Part shown: positions 7,982 through 15,781 of the stretch, in pieces
Numbering within the stretch: position 1 is the stretch's first letter
Layout of the letters: the number at the start of each line of letters is the position of its first letter
Assembly: GCF_026625125.1 (NCBI RefSeq)
Contig: NZ_CP113097.1
Location: forward strand, 1,984,001-2,048,000
Direction of reading: 5' to 3'
DNA from: Pseudomonas putida
Lineage (GTDB): Bacteria > Pseudomonadota > Gammaproteobacteria > Pseudomonadales > Pseudomonadaceae
Length of the DNA: 64,000 bases
Translations under genes and position numbers: made by a program
Notes under the pieces: generated by a model
Told to the model about the DNA's origin: nothing
Seen by the model: only the letters and a program-made list of their open reading frames with translations
Databases searched by the model: none

Positions 7982-8302
7982 ATGACAAAAATTACGTTCA
8001 TCCAGCCTGATGGGATTGAAAAGCAAGTGGATGCCGCCGATGGCCACTCGCTGATGGATGCAGCAGTCCGAAACGGTGTGAAGGGCATGGAAGCCGAGTG
8101 CGGTGGTGCATGCTCGTGTGCAACCTGTCACTGCTATATCGAGGAGCCGTGGTTCGACACGGTCGGGCCTGCAGAGGGTGACGAAGAGGGCATGTTGGAG
8201 TTCGCCTTTGAGGCGAAGGAAAACTCCAGGCTCGGTTGCCAGGTGAAGGTAAGTCCGAGTTTGGACGGCTTGGTCGTGCGACTGCCGTCTAGCCAAGGCT
8301 GA
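7982..8302 (+). CDS. [2Fe-2S] ferredoxin (adrenodoxin/putidaredoxin type) for the dioxygenase
   Basis: 106 aa. The cluster ligands are CGGACSCATC (C-X5-C-X2-C) near residues 40-50 and the distal Cys in RLGCQV near residue 87, the adrenodoxin-type pattern rather than a Rieske ferredoxin. It shuttles electrons from the reductase at 2857 to the Rieske oxygenase. The gene is divergent from the oxygenase operon but shares its operator-bearing control region, which explains co-regulation. AGAGG lies 8 bases before the ATG. A MarR-type gene follows about 170 bp later. Confidence 0.93.
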   Translation: MTKITFIQPDGIEKQVDAADGHSLMDAAVRNGVKGMEAECGGACSCATCHCYIEEPWFDTVGPAEGDEEGMLEFAFEAKENSRLGCQVKVSPSLDGLVVRLPSSQG

Positions 8303-8474
8303 GTCCTCGTAAGCTTTGTTATCGACTCAATGCTACTCAACGGGCCTGATCAAATAGCATAGATCCCTTGCCGAGGATTCGGGCCCATTGATGTTTCGAG
8401 TTCCATCCCATGCGCTCTCTATTCCGATATCTGCTCCTCGCACAAGGCGCTGGCATGCTTCTCTGTGGATTCAA

Positions 8475-8915
8475 ATGTCTAACTCAACCTATCGAGTCTC
8501 CCTCACGCTCGCATTGCTCCAGGCTCGGGCTTCGGCAATGAGCTTCTTCCGGCCCGTACTCAACAAGTATGGCGTTACCAGTCAGCAGTGGCGGGTGATC
8601 CGTGTCCTTCATCAGAACGGCCAAACAGAGATGTACCGACTGGCAGAGCTGGTTTGTATTCTCCAGCCGAGTTTGACTGGGATTCTTAAGCGAATGGAGT
8701 CTCAAGGGTTGGTGAGCCGGCAGCGTTCAGAGGTCGATCAGCGATGCGTCTTGGTTAGCCTATCGAGCCATGGGCAAGCGCTTTACGGGCTGGTTGAGCA
8801 AGACATCAACCAGTGTTATGACCGGCTGGAGATGGGATTGGGTAGGGACAGTCTGCGAGATCTCTTGGACTTGTTGGACGAGCTCAAGAGGGTCAGCCCC
8901 GTCAACCAGGTTTGA
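8475..8915 (+). CDS. MarR-family regulator (HpaR-like paralogue 2)
   Basis: 146 aa from the Met at 8475; the frame is open upstream to 8388, but the alignment with the HpaR-like protein at 15261 begins at this Met. SLTLALLQARASAM, TSQQWRVIRVL, CILQPSLTGILKRMESQGLV and the wing DQRCVLVSLS follow the MarR fold. By eye about half the residues match the 15261 protein. It lies just after the ferredoxin gene and its operator palindrome and is the best candidate repressor of the dioxygenase/ferredoxin promoters. Confidence 0.9.
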   Translation: MSNSTYRVSLTLALLQARASAMSFFRPVLNKYGVTSQQWRVIRVLHQNGQTEMYRLAELVCILQPSLTGILKRMESQGLVSRQRSEVDQRCVLVSLSSHGQALYGLVEQDINQCYDRLEMGLGRDSLRDLLDLLDELKRVSPVNQV

Positions 8916-8952
8916 GGGGGCTGCGTAATTAGCACTTGGTGCAGAGAGTGGG

Positions 8953-9747
8953 TTAGTACACGCCCCCGCCATTCTGAAGTGGAAGCTGAGTATCTTTGAA
9001 GCGTGCTGCGAGAGTTTGTAGCCCGCGCATCAAGACAGTTGTGTCCACACCTACAGCCACGAACGTGGCGCCAAGCTCGAGATAGCGACGAGCAAGCTTC
9101 TCATCCGCGCTGAGAATGCCTGCGGCTTTCCCTGCCTTACAGATTCGAACGATCGCATCTTCGATTGCAGCCTGAACCTCTGGGTGGCCAGGGTTGCCTC
9201 GATACCCCATTGCTGCAGACAAGTCGGCAGGGCCGATGAAAACACCATCTACGCCCTCGACCGCAGCGATCGCATCCAGATTATCGAGACCCTCACGGTT
9301 CTCGATCTGCACCAGAAGGCAGATCTCTTGGTCCGCCTGGTTCAGGTAGTCAGGTAGGGTGTTCCAGCGAGAGGCGCGGGCAAGGGCGCTGCCAACCCCC
9401 CGGATTCCAGATGGCGGATAGGTGACGGAGCGCACCAGGTGCTGTGCTTGTTCGGCTGTCTCGACCATTGGAACCAGCAATGTTTGAGCCCCGATATCCA
9501 AGACCTGCTTGATCAGTGCTGTGTCGCCAACGACCGGACGAATTACGGGTTGTGAGGGGTAGGGGGCTACCGACTGCAGCTGGCTAAGCAGTGAGCGGAT
9601 GTCGTTTGGCGCGTGTTCTCCATCCAGCAGGAGCCAGTCGAAACCTGCATTGGCAGCCAGTTCCGCGCAATAGGCATCTGCAAGTCCGAGCCACAGACCA
9701 ATTTGTGGCTCGCCGGATTTCAGGCGTGCTTTGAATGAGTTTTTCAT
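8953..9747 (-). CDS. hpaI: 4-hydroxy-2-oxoheptanedioate aldolase
   Basis: 264 aa from the Met at 9747 ([12 protein letters not shown]), which aligns with the E. coli HpaI start and has CAGGAG upstream. Class II metal-dependent aldolase of the HpcH/HpaI family: [14 protein letters not shown], the metal-site Glu in VQIENREG and [14 protein letters not shown] are all present. It cleaves 4-hydroxy-2-oxoheptane-1,7-dioate to pyruvate and succinic semialdehyde, the last step of the homoprotocatechuate route. It is the final gene of the hpa operon, 18 bp after hpaH, and faces the MarR gene at 8475 across a 37-bp convergent gap with no obvious terminator. Confidence 0.96.
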   Translation of the reverse strand: MKNSFKARLKSGEPQIGLWLGLADAYCAELAANAGFDWLLLDGEHAPNDIRSLLSQLQSVAPYPSQPVIRPVVGDTALIKQVLDIGAQTLLVPMVETAEQAQHLVRSVTYPPSGIRGVGSALARASRWNTLPDYLNQADQEICLLVQIENREGLDNLDAIAAVEGVDGVFIGPADLSAAMGYRGNPGHPEVQAAIEDAIVRICKAGKAAGILSADEKLARRYLELGATFVAVGVDTTVLMRGLQTLAARFKDTQLPLQNGGGVY

Positions 9748-9765
9748 TGCTAGGAGCTCCTGCAA

Positions 9766-10569
9766 TTAAACGAAGCGGCAGGCAATGCTGCCCAGCATGT
9801 CGTAGTCCACGTGGAAAGTGTCGCCTGGGCGTGCCGCGACAGGTCGAGTGAACGAGCCGCCTAGAATGATTTGACCTGGTTCAAGCGTAACGTCGTATGG
9901 GGCCAGCTTGTTGGCGAGCCAAGCCACACCCTTCGCGGGATGGTTCAAAACTGCTGCGCTAACACCGGATTCTTCAATTACCCCATTTCGGTAAAGGACT
10001 GCTGGAACCTTGCGCAGGTCGATGTCGGTCGGACGGACGGGGCGACCGCCCATAACCACGCCGGCGTTTGCTGCGTTGTCGGAGATAGTGTCAAAGACCT
10101 TGCGAGTAGCCTGCGTCTGCGGGTCTACCTGTTGGATCCGTGCGTCGATGATCTCCAGTGCTGGAATCACCCATTCGGTGGCCTCAAGAACATCGAACAC
10201 AGTGCAGTTCGGCCCTTTGAGAGGCTTGCCCAGAATGAAAGCGAGCTCGACTTCTACGCGAGGTACGATGAAGCGCTCGAAGGGAATGTCGGTGCCTTCG
10301 TCGAAGAGCATATCATCGAGCAGCGCGCCGTAATCAGGCTCGGTAATGTTAGAGGAAACTTGCATGGCTCGAGACGTCAGGCCGATCTTGTGTCCTACCA
10401 GCTTGCGGCCAGCTGCAATCTTCTTGGCAACCCAAGCTCGTTGGATGGCGTACGCGTCTTCGATGCTGATCGCAGGTTGGTCAAGAGAGAACTGGCGCAC
10501 CTGTTCACGAGTGCGTTCGGCCTGGTCGAGTCGCTCAGCGGCCTGCTGGATGAAGGTGTTATCAAGCAT
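9766..10569 (-). CDS. hpaH: 2-oxo-hept-4-ene-1,7-dioate hydratase
   Basis: 267 aa, identical in length to E. coli HpaH, and of the fumarylacetoacetase/hydratase fold (MhpD-like). Metal-binding acidic residues are visible in [12 protein letters not shown] (residues near 105-116). [10 protein letters not shown] and the C-terminal [17 protein letters not shown] are family hallmarks. It hydrates 2-oxohept-4-ene-1,7-dioate to the substrate of HpaI. It lies between hpaF and hpaI in the same transcript, about 39 bp after hpaF. Confidence 0.96.
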   Translation of the reverse strand: MLDNTFIQQAAERLDQAERTREQVRQFSLDQPAISIEDAYAIQRAWVAKKIAAGRKLVGHKIGLTSRAMQVSSNITEPDYGALLDDMLFDEGTDIPFERFIVPRVEVELAFILGKPLKGPNCTVFDVLEATEWVIPALEIIDARIQQVDPQTQATRKVFDTISDNAANAGVVMGGRPVRPTDIDLRKVPAVLYRNGVIEESGVSAAVLNHPAKGVAWLANKLAPYDVTLEPGQIILGGSFTRPVAARPGDTFHVDYDMLGSIACRFV

Positions 10570-10608
10570 GATTTGTCTCTTTAGAAGGTGAGCAGCGCGC
10601 GGCAGGTG

Positions 10609-11019
10609 TCAGGCCGGGCGATTGAATAGGGGGTGTAAGGTGCTGTGCTTGGCGTCGAACACTTGCTGGGTGCTCTCGTCGATTTGCAAAGTGATGCCGA
10701 TCGGGCGCTCTTGCAGCAGCTCGTCTAGGCGGCTTTTCAGCACCTGCAGCAAGCTGTCCCCGACGCTGTTGTGCACCGACTTGCTGCGGCCACTTCCCAT
10801 GCGCAGGTTGGCATATAGGAAGCCGAAGTTACCGCTGCCGTCAGCCACCGCGCAGTGGGCTGCGGGGTAGGCCAGCACGCGGGTGCCACCGACGGGGAAC
10901 ACGGTCTTGCCAGTATCGTCACGCTGTTCGAGCATGCAGTCTGCCAGGGCGCGGCACAGGCCAGGAATGTCGGCATCGCGTTCCAGATCGGGGGTGTAGA
11001 GCAGTACCAGGTGGGGCAT
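10609..11019 (-). CDS. hpaF: 5-carboxymethyl-2-hydroxymuconate delta-isomerase
   Basis: 136 aa. Begins MPHLVLLY, so Met removal exposes the N-terminal Pro that acts as catalytic base in this tautomerase-superfamily enzyme. The conserved central block NLRMGSGRS and length fit the CHMI family. It isomerises 5-carboxymethyl-2-hydroxymuconate to the 2-oxo form decarboxylated by HpaG. GAGGATC precedes the start. Confidence 0.93.
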   Translation of the reverse strand: MPHLVLLYTPDLERDADIPGLCRALADCMLEQRDDTGKTVFPVGGTRVLAYPAAHCAVADGSGNFGFLYANLRMGSGRSKSVHNSVGDSLLQVLKSRLDELLQERPIGITLQIDESTQQVFDAKHSTLHPLFNRPA

Positions 11020-11081
11020 GACGTAGATCCTCGTCAGGGCGGCAACCTGCCGTCCTTATGGAGGGCAGGCGCGGGGGCGGT

Positions 11082-12005
11082 TCACAAGCGGCTGGTTGAT
11101 ACCACTGCGCCCGGATTGGCAGCCTGTGCTGATGGAATGGCCGAGCCATCCTGCGGAGTGACCGGGAAGATCGCATTGATCTGACCGGTGCCCGAAGAGC
11201 CGAAGTAGGGAGTCACTATCTCGGCGTGGCCGTCATATTTCGACCAGCCAAGGGCGCCAAGCAGCATTGCCGTGTCGTGCATGAAGCCTTCGCCGTGGCC
11301 CTTGGCCGCGTACTCTGGCAGCATCCCGCAGAACTCATCCCATTCAGCGTTCTCCCACATCTGCACCACGCGATGGTCGAGGGTTTCCAGGAATGGACTC
11401 CATACCTTCGTTGCAAAGTCCGGGGCCTGGCCGTTTTGAGCAAAACGGTGCGAAAGCGATCCGCTGGCTAGGAAGGCAACGGTACCATCGTAGTGATCTT
11501 CCACCGCCTTGCGCATGGCCCAGCCGAGGCGGGCGCTGTCGGCCAGATAGTGGAAGGTGCAGAGTGCTGAGACCGAGATCACCTTGAAGTGTTGGTCTTG
11601 GTTCATGTAGCGCATCGGCACCAAGGTGCCGTACTCGGGGCCCAGGGTGGTCGCATGGTGGGCCATGGTCTCGACACCGAAGCGATTGCATTCCTCGGCC
11701 AGGAGCTTGCCGAGCTCGGTGTTGCCGGGGAACTCGTATTCCATGTTGCTGATGAAATGCGGCAGCTCATTGCTGGTATAGAGGCCCTTGAAATGCGGCC
11801 CGCACAGCACATGGTAGTTAGCATTGACCAGCCAATGGGTGTCGAATACCACGATGGTGTCTACACCCAGCTCACGGCAGCGGCGACTGATCTCATAGTG
11901 CCCATCGATCGCGGCTTGGCGGAAGCCATGGCGCGGCCCAGGCAACTCGGACAGGTACATGGAGGGGACATGAGTGATCTTGGCTGCGAGTGCCAGCTTG
12001 CCCAT
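11082..12005 (-). CDS. hpaD: 3,4-dihydroxyphenylacetate 2,3-dioxygenase (class III extradiol)
   Basis: 307 aa LigB-fold extradiol dioxygenase. The N-terminal HVPSMYLSELPG and HGFRQAA, DTIVVFDTHW, the MAHHATTLGPEYGTLVP block with metal/catalytic His residues, and the C-terminal GHGEGFMHDTAMLLGALGW match homoprotocatechuate 2,3-dioxygenases of the Fe(II) type. It opens the ring of 3,4-dihydroxyphenylacetate, producing 5-carboxymethyl-2-hydroxymuconate semialdehyde for HpaE. Its presence fixes homoprotocatechuate as the point where the upper pathway must enter. AGAAGGAG precedes the ATG. Confidence 0.96.
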   Translation of the reverse strand: MGKLALAAKITHVPSMYLSELPGPRHGFRQAAIDGHYEISRRCRELGVDTIVVFDTHWLVNANYHVLCGPHFKGLYTSNELPHFISNMEYEFPGNTELGKLLAEECNRFGVETMAHHATTLGPEYGTLVPMRYMNQDQHFKVISVSALCTFHYLADSARLGWAMRKAVEDHYDGTVAFLASGSLSHRFAQNGQAPDFATKVWSPFLETLDHRVVQMWENAEWDEFCGMLPEYAAKGHGEGFMHDTAMLLGALGWSKYDGHAEIVTPYFGSSGTGQINAIFPVTPQDGSAIPSAQAANPGAVVSTSRL

Positions 12006-12093
12006 GATGAATCTCCTTCTTGTTGTAAGGCCACCGAGCCGGCACGTTGGCGATCCGTCAGAACTGCCTCAATTCCCGGCTCAGTGGAAAGAG

Positions 12094-13563
12094 TCACACC
12101 CCCCAGCGCGGGATGTGGTGGCTGCCCATCGAGATGCAAACGTTCTTGATCTCGGCGAACACTTCGAAGCTGTACTGTCCACCCTCGCGGCCAGTGCCGG
12201 ACCCCTTCACGCCACCGAATGGCTGACGCAGGTCGCGCACGTTATGGCTGTTGATGAACACCATGCCAGCCTCGATGCCGCGTGCCAGGCGGTGGGCCTT
12301 GCCGATGTCCTGCGTCCAGATGTACGAGGCCAGGCCGTATTCGGTGTCGTTGGCCAGTTGCAGCGCCTCGGCTTCGTCCTTGAACGGGATCAGGCAGACC
12401 ACCGGGCCAAAGATTTCTTCCTGGGCAATGCGCATCTTGTTGTTCACGTCGGCGAACACGGTGGGCTGGATGAACTGCCCCTTGGCCAGGTGCGCCGGTA
12501 GGCCCGCCGGGCGCTCCAGGCCACCGGCAACTAGACGTGCGCCCTCCTCGATGCCGATGCGGATGTAGCCGGTGACCTTGTCGTAGTGCTGCTGGGTGAT
12601 CATCGAGCCGACCTGGGTCTTCGGATCGGTCGGGTCGCCGACGATCAGGCGCTTGGCGCGCGCTGCGAACTCGGCGACGAACTGCGGGTACACGCTCTCC
12701 TGGATGAAGATCCGGCTGCCGGCGGTGCAGCGTTCGCCGTTGAGCGAGAAGATGGTGAACAAGGCTGCGTCCAGCGCGCGCTCCAGATCGGCATCTTCGA
12801 AGATCAGCACCGGCGACTTGCCGCCCAGCTCCATCGAGTATTTCTTCAAGCCAGCGGTCTGCATGATCTTGCGACCCGTGGCGGTGCCGCCGGTGAAGGA
12901 AATGGCGCGTACGTCCGGGTGGCGGACCAGGGCGTCACCGGCGGTGGCGCCGTAGCCCTGGATCACGTTCAGCACGCCGTTGGGAATGCCGGCCTCGACC
13001 GCCAGGCGGCCGAGTTCGTTGGCGGTCAGCGGCGACAGCTCGCTCATCTTCAGCACCGCGGTGTTGCCCAAGGCCAGGCATGGCGCGGTCTTCCAGGTGG
13101 CGGTCATGAACGGCACGTTCCACGGGCTCACCAGACCACACACACCCACGGGCTGGTACAGGGTGTAGTTGAGCATCTGGTCATCGACCGGGTAGGTGTG
13201 GCCGTCCATGCGCGTGCAGACTTCGGCGAAGAAATCGAAGTTGTGCGAGGCACGGGGGATCAGCACGTTTTTGGTCTGGTGGATCGGCAGGCCGGTGTCC
13301 AGGGTCTCGAGTTCGGCCAGCTTCGGCACGTTCTGGTCGATCAACTCACCCAGCTTGCGCATCAGTCGGGCACGTTCCTTGGCTGGGGTGTTGGCCCACT
13401 TGGGGAAGGCTTCCTTGGCCGCGGCGACAGCCTGGGCGACTTCCTCGGCACCGCCGCTGGCGACTTCGCAGATGGCGTCGCCGGTGGCCGGGTTGTAGTT
13501 GACGAAGGTGTCTTTGCTTTCGACCTCACGGCCGTTGATCCAGTGCTTGATCATGCTGCTCAT
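12094..13563 (-). CDS. hpaE: 5-carboxymethyl-2-hydroxymuconate semialdehyde dehydrogenase
   Basis: 489 aa aldehyde dehydrogenase. VSPWNVPFM forms the cofactor-domain hallmark, SFTGGTATG the NAD loop, MELGGKSP the general-base Glu and GERCTAGSR the catalytic Cys. The C-terminal RQPFGGVKGSGTGREGG is typical of HpaE. It oxidises the ring-cleavage semialdehyde to 5-carboxymethyl-2-hydroxymuconate. The start overlaps the hpaG2 stop by 4 bp (ATGA). Base composition appears more GC-rich than hpaI, hpaH and hpaG1. Confidence 0.95.
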   Translation of the reverse strand: MSSMIKHWINGREVESKDTFVNYNPATGDAICEVASGGAEEVAQAVAAAKEAFPKWANTPAKERARLMRKLGELIDQNVPKLAELETLDTGLPIHQTKNVLIPRASHNFDFFAEVCTRMDGHTYPVDDQMLNYTLYQPVGVCGLVSPWNVPFMTATWKTAPCLALGNTAVLKMSELSPLTANELGRLAVEAGIPNGVLNVIQGYGATAGDALVRHPDVRAISFTGGTATGRKIMQTAGLKKYSMELGGKSPVLIFEDADLERALDAALFTIFSLNGERCTAGSRIFIQESVYPQFVAEFAARAKRLIVGDPTDPKTQVGSMITQQHYDKVTGYIRIGIEEGARLVAGGLERPAGLPAHLAKGQFIQPTVFADVNNKMRIAQEEIFGPVVCLIPFKDEAEALQLANDTEYGLASYIWTQDIGKAHRLARGIEAGMVFINSHNVRDLRQPFGGVKGSGTGREGGQYSFEVFAEIKNVCISMGSHHIPRWGV

Positions 13564-14327
13564 GCCTTGTTGTTCTTGAAGAAATCAGCTTCGCTGACGA
13601 TTCGGTTGGCCAGCCGGCCCACGCCTTCCACTTCCACCACCACTTCATCGCCTGGTACCACGTCGGCCAGGCCTTCCGGGGTGCCGGTGGCGATCATGTC
13701 GCCGGGTTGCAGGGTCATGAAGCTGGAGAAGTATTCGATCAGGTACGGAATGTCGAAGATCATGTCCGCGGTGGTGCCTTCCTGCTTCAGCTCGCCGTTG
13801 ATCCAGGTGCGCAGCTTGAGGTTGCTGACGTCCGGCACGTCGGCGGCATCGACGATCCACGGCCCGACCGGGGTGGTGGCGTCGCGGTTCTTCACCCGCA
13901 GGTTGGGGCGGTAGTAATTCTCGAGGTAGTCGCGAATGGCGTAGTCGTTGCACACGGTGTAGCCGGCGACGTAGTCGAGGGCGTTTTCGCGCTTGACGTT
14001 TTTTGCCGGCTTGCCGATGACCGCGACCAGCTCGCACTCGTAGTGCATGTACTCGACGTTGTCCGGGCGCCAGGTGACCTGGTCGTGGCCGGTGTAGGTG
14101 CCTGGCGACTTGATGAAGGCCAGCGGCTCAGTGGGCGGGGTGAAGGCCAGTTCGCGGGCGTGGTCGGCGTAGTTCAGGCCCAGGGCGAACATGCTGCCGG
14201 TGGCGGGTGGCAGCCACTCGACCTGATGCTCGGCCAGCAGCCGGCCATCGGCCAGGCGCAAGGTGTTATCGGCCTCGACGGTGACACTGTGGACATTGCC
14301 TTCATAACGGATGCGTGCGTGCTTCAT
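13560..14327 (-). CDS. hpaG2: HpaG C-terminal-type subunit: CHM isomerase / OPET decarboxylase
   Basis: 255 aa of the fumarylacetoacetate hydrolase fold. MFALGLNYADHA, the metal ligands in MHYECELVAVIG and the closing FMTLQPGDMIATGTPEGLADV are clear. In E. coli HpaG the two homologous halves are one polypeptide; here they are separate genes overlapping by 4 bp (14324-14327). With hpaG1 it catalyses decarboxylation of 5-oxopent-3-ene-1,2,5-tricarboxylate and the accompanying isomerisation. Confidence 0.94.
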   Translation of the reverse strand: MKHARIRYEGNVHSVTVEADNTLRLADGRLLAEHQVEWLPPATGSMFALGLNYADHARELAFTPPTEPLAFIKSPGTYTGHDQVTWRPDNVEYMHYECELVAVIGKPAKNVKRENALDYVAGYTVCNDYAIRDYLENYYRPNLRVKNRDATTPVGPWIVDAADVPDVSNLKLRTWINGELKQEGTTADMIFDIPYLIEYFSSFMTLQPGDMIATGTPEGLADVVPGDEVVVEVEGVGRLANRIVSEADFFKNNKA

Positions 14328-14995
14328 GCCTGGTCCTCCGACTCGGCGACGATGGTGTTCGCCAGGCGGCCAAGGCCTGTGATTTCAACCTCCACGAAAT
14401 CTCCTGGCTGAACATCCACGCGACCTTCTGGGGTCCCGGTGATCAACACGTCGCCCTCGTCGAGGGTCATAAACTCGCTCAGCTCGGCAATCAGGCGCGC
14501 AACGGAGCGCACCTGATTAGCGGTGGTATTTTCCTGAACAACCTTGCCGTTTACGTAGAGCTTGATGGTGAGGTCTTGGGGCGTAGCAATTTCATTGGCA
14601 GGGATGATTTGTTCGCCGACAGCGCAGAAGCCGTCGCGGCACTTGGCCTTCACCGCTGGTCGGTAATAACTGTCTTCTGGGAGGCTGAATTCATTAACGA
14701 TGGCGTAGCCGGCAACGTGACTCAGAGCGTCGGCTTCTTTCACTCGGCTTGCGCGCTTACCAATGACAACCCCGAGAGCTGGACCAGGCTGAAGGCGTTC
14801 TCCGGTGGGGCGAACAACCACACCCTTATGCTCGTTGCGAGTGTTAGGTGTCTTGATGAACAAGACCGGCTTCAGGGGGGGCTGCTTGTACGGCGGCTTG
14901 TGGAAGTCAGCTAGGTGTTGATCAAGCAGACCTTTGTAGTTCAGCGCGATCCCGAAGAGGGTTCCGTTCGCTCTAGCGTGCGGAATAGGGGGCAT
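14324..14995 (-). CDS. hpaG1: HpaG N-terminal-type subunit: CHM isomerase / OPET decarboxylase
   Basis: 223 aa from the ATG at 14995 (MPPIPHARANG), preceded by CAGGAGACAG. The same fold as hpaG2: FGIALNYKG, PALGVVIGKRA and FMTLDEGDVLITGTPEG. The usual E-X-E metal motif of the active half appears here as PALGVVIG, so the acidic ligands look missing and this half is probably the non-catalytic or specificity partner, as in fused HpaG proteins (inference). First gene of the seven-gene hpa operon. It looks less GC-rich than hpaG2. Confidence 0.92.
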   Translation of the reverse strand: MPPIPHARANGTLFGIALNYKGLLDQHLADFHKPPYKQPPLKPVLFIKTPNTRNEHKGVVVRPTGERLQPGPALGVVIGKRASRVKEADALSHVAGYAIVNEFSLPEDSYYRPAVKAKCRDGFCAVGEQIIPANEIATPQDLTIKLYVNGKVVQENTTANQVRSVARLIAELSEFMTLDEGDVLITGTPEGRVDVQPGDFVEVEITGLGRLANTIVAESEDQA

Positions 14996-15046
14996 CAACT
15001 GTCTCCTGGTGGGTCTGATCGCATCATGAGGGTGGCGACCAGATTG

Positions 15047-15060
15047 GTAAACATGTTTCC
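15047..15060. promoter_or_regulatory. Operator palindrome, copy 3
   Basis: GTAAACATGTTTCC, 11 of 14 matches to the perfect operator at 7950. It lies around the expected transcription start of the hpaG1 promoter. Confidence 0.5.
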
Positions 15061-15089
15061 TTTATAGTTAAGATGTTAACAATGGTCAA
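15061..15089 (-). promoter_or_regulatory. Sigma-70 promoter of the hpa operon with internal operator (copy 4)
   Basis: On the minus strand TTGACC (15084-15089) and TATAAA (15061-15066) are separated by exactly 17 bp. The spacer is almost filled by GTTAACATCTTAAC (15067-15080 on the plus strand reads GTTAAGATGTTAAC), 13 of 14 matches to the palindrome at 7950. A repressor bound here would block RNA polymerase directly. A second, weaker copy lies just downstream at 15047. Confidence 0.7.
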
Positions 15090-15260
15090 GCGCAGTGATG
15101 ATGGCTAGATTTGATTCTGACGAAGGGCTCTGTGATCTTGAGGGTCAGCGAAGGCAGGGCCTTCACTGCTTGATGTCGCGGAGGGTACGGCGGCGAGAGA
15201 GCTTGCGCGGGGATAACGACTTGCCTAAGCTATCGAACATTTAGTTCACATGAATACTAT

Positions 15261-15683
15261 ATGTCTAGCCCAAGACCTTCGCTGACCTTATCTCTTCTTC
15301 AGGGGAGGGAAGCGGCTATGGCCTTTTTCCGTCCGTCACTGAATGCCCGAGACCTCACGGAGCAGCAGTGGCGGGTCATCCGCATTCTTCGGCAGCAAGG
15401 AGAACTGGAAAGTCATCAATTGGCGAAGGCAACCTGCATTCTCAAACCAAGTATGTCAGGAGTACTTACCCGCTTAGAGCGAGATGGCCTGGTTCGCCGC
15501 TGGCGTTCACCCGAAGACCAACGACGTGTATTGGTAGGATTGACGGAGCAGGGACAGCAACGTTTCGTCGAAATGTCTGGCGATATGGAGAGTAACTATC
15601 GTCGCCTGGTTGAACAGTTCGGGGAGGAAAAACTCGGCCAGCTTCTCAAACTACTGGATGAACTCAAAACCGTAGCTCCCTGA
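15261..15683 (+). CDS. hpaR: MarR-family repressor of the homoprotocatechuate operon
   Basis: 140 aa, matching HpaR in length and in SLTLSLLQGREAAM, TEQQWRVIRILRQQG, CILKPSMSGVLTRLERDGLV and the wing DQRRVLVGLTEQG. It is divergent from hpaG1 across 265 bp containing the operator palindromes, the classic hpaR-hpaG arrangement. HpaR of E. coli represses the pathway until a hydroxyphenylacetate-type inducer binds; the inducer here may differ because the upper pathway differs. Confidence 0.92.
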   Translation: MSSPRPSLTLSLLQGREAAMAFFRPSLNARDLTEQQWRVIRILRQQGELESHQLAKATCILKPSMSGVLTRLERDGLVRRWRSPEDQRRVLVGLTEQGQQRFVEMSGDMESNYRRLVEQFGEEKLGQLLKLLDELKTVAP

Positions 15684-15781
15684 CGAACCTCCGACCACGC
15701 TTGGTGGCACATCCCAAAACGGCGAGCGCACGATGGGAAAATTGCCATCGGAAGGAAATTTAATGCGGACCAGCAACCAGT

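Noticed and set aside
7982..8302. Rieske-type ferredoxin
   Set aside because: The ligands are four Cys (C-X5-C-X2-C...C) without the paired His of a Rieske cluster.
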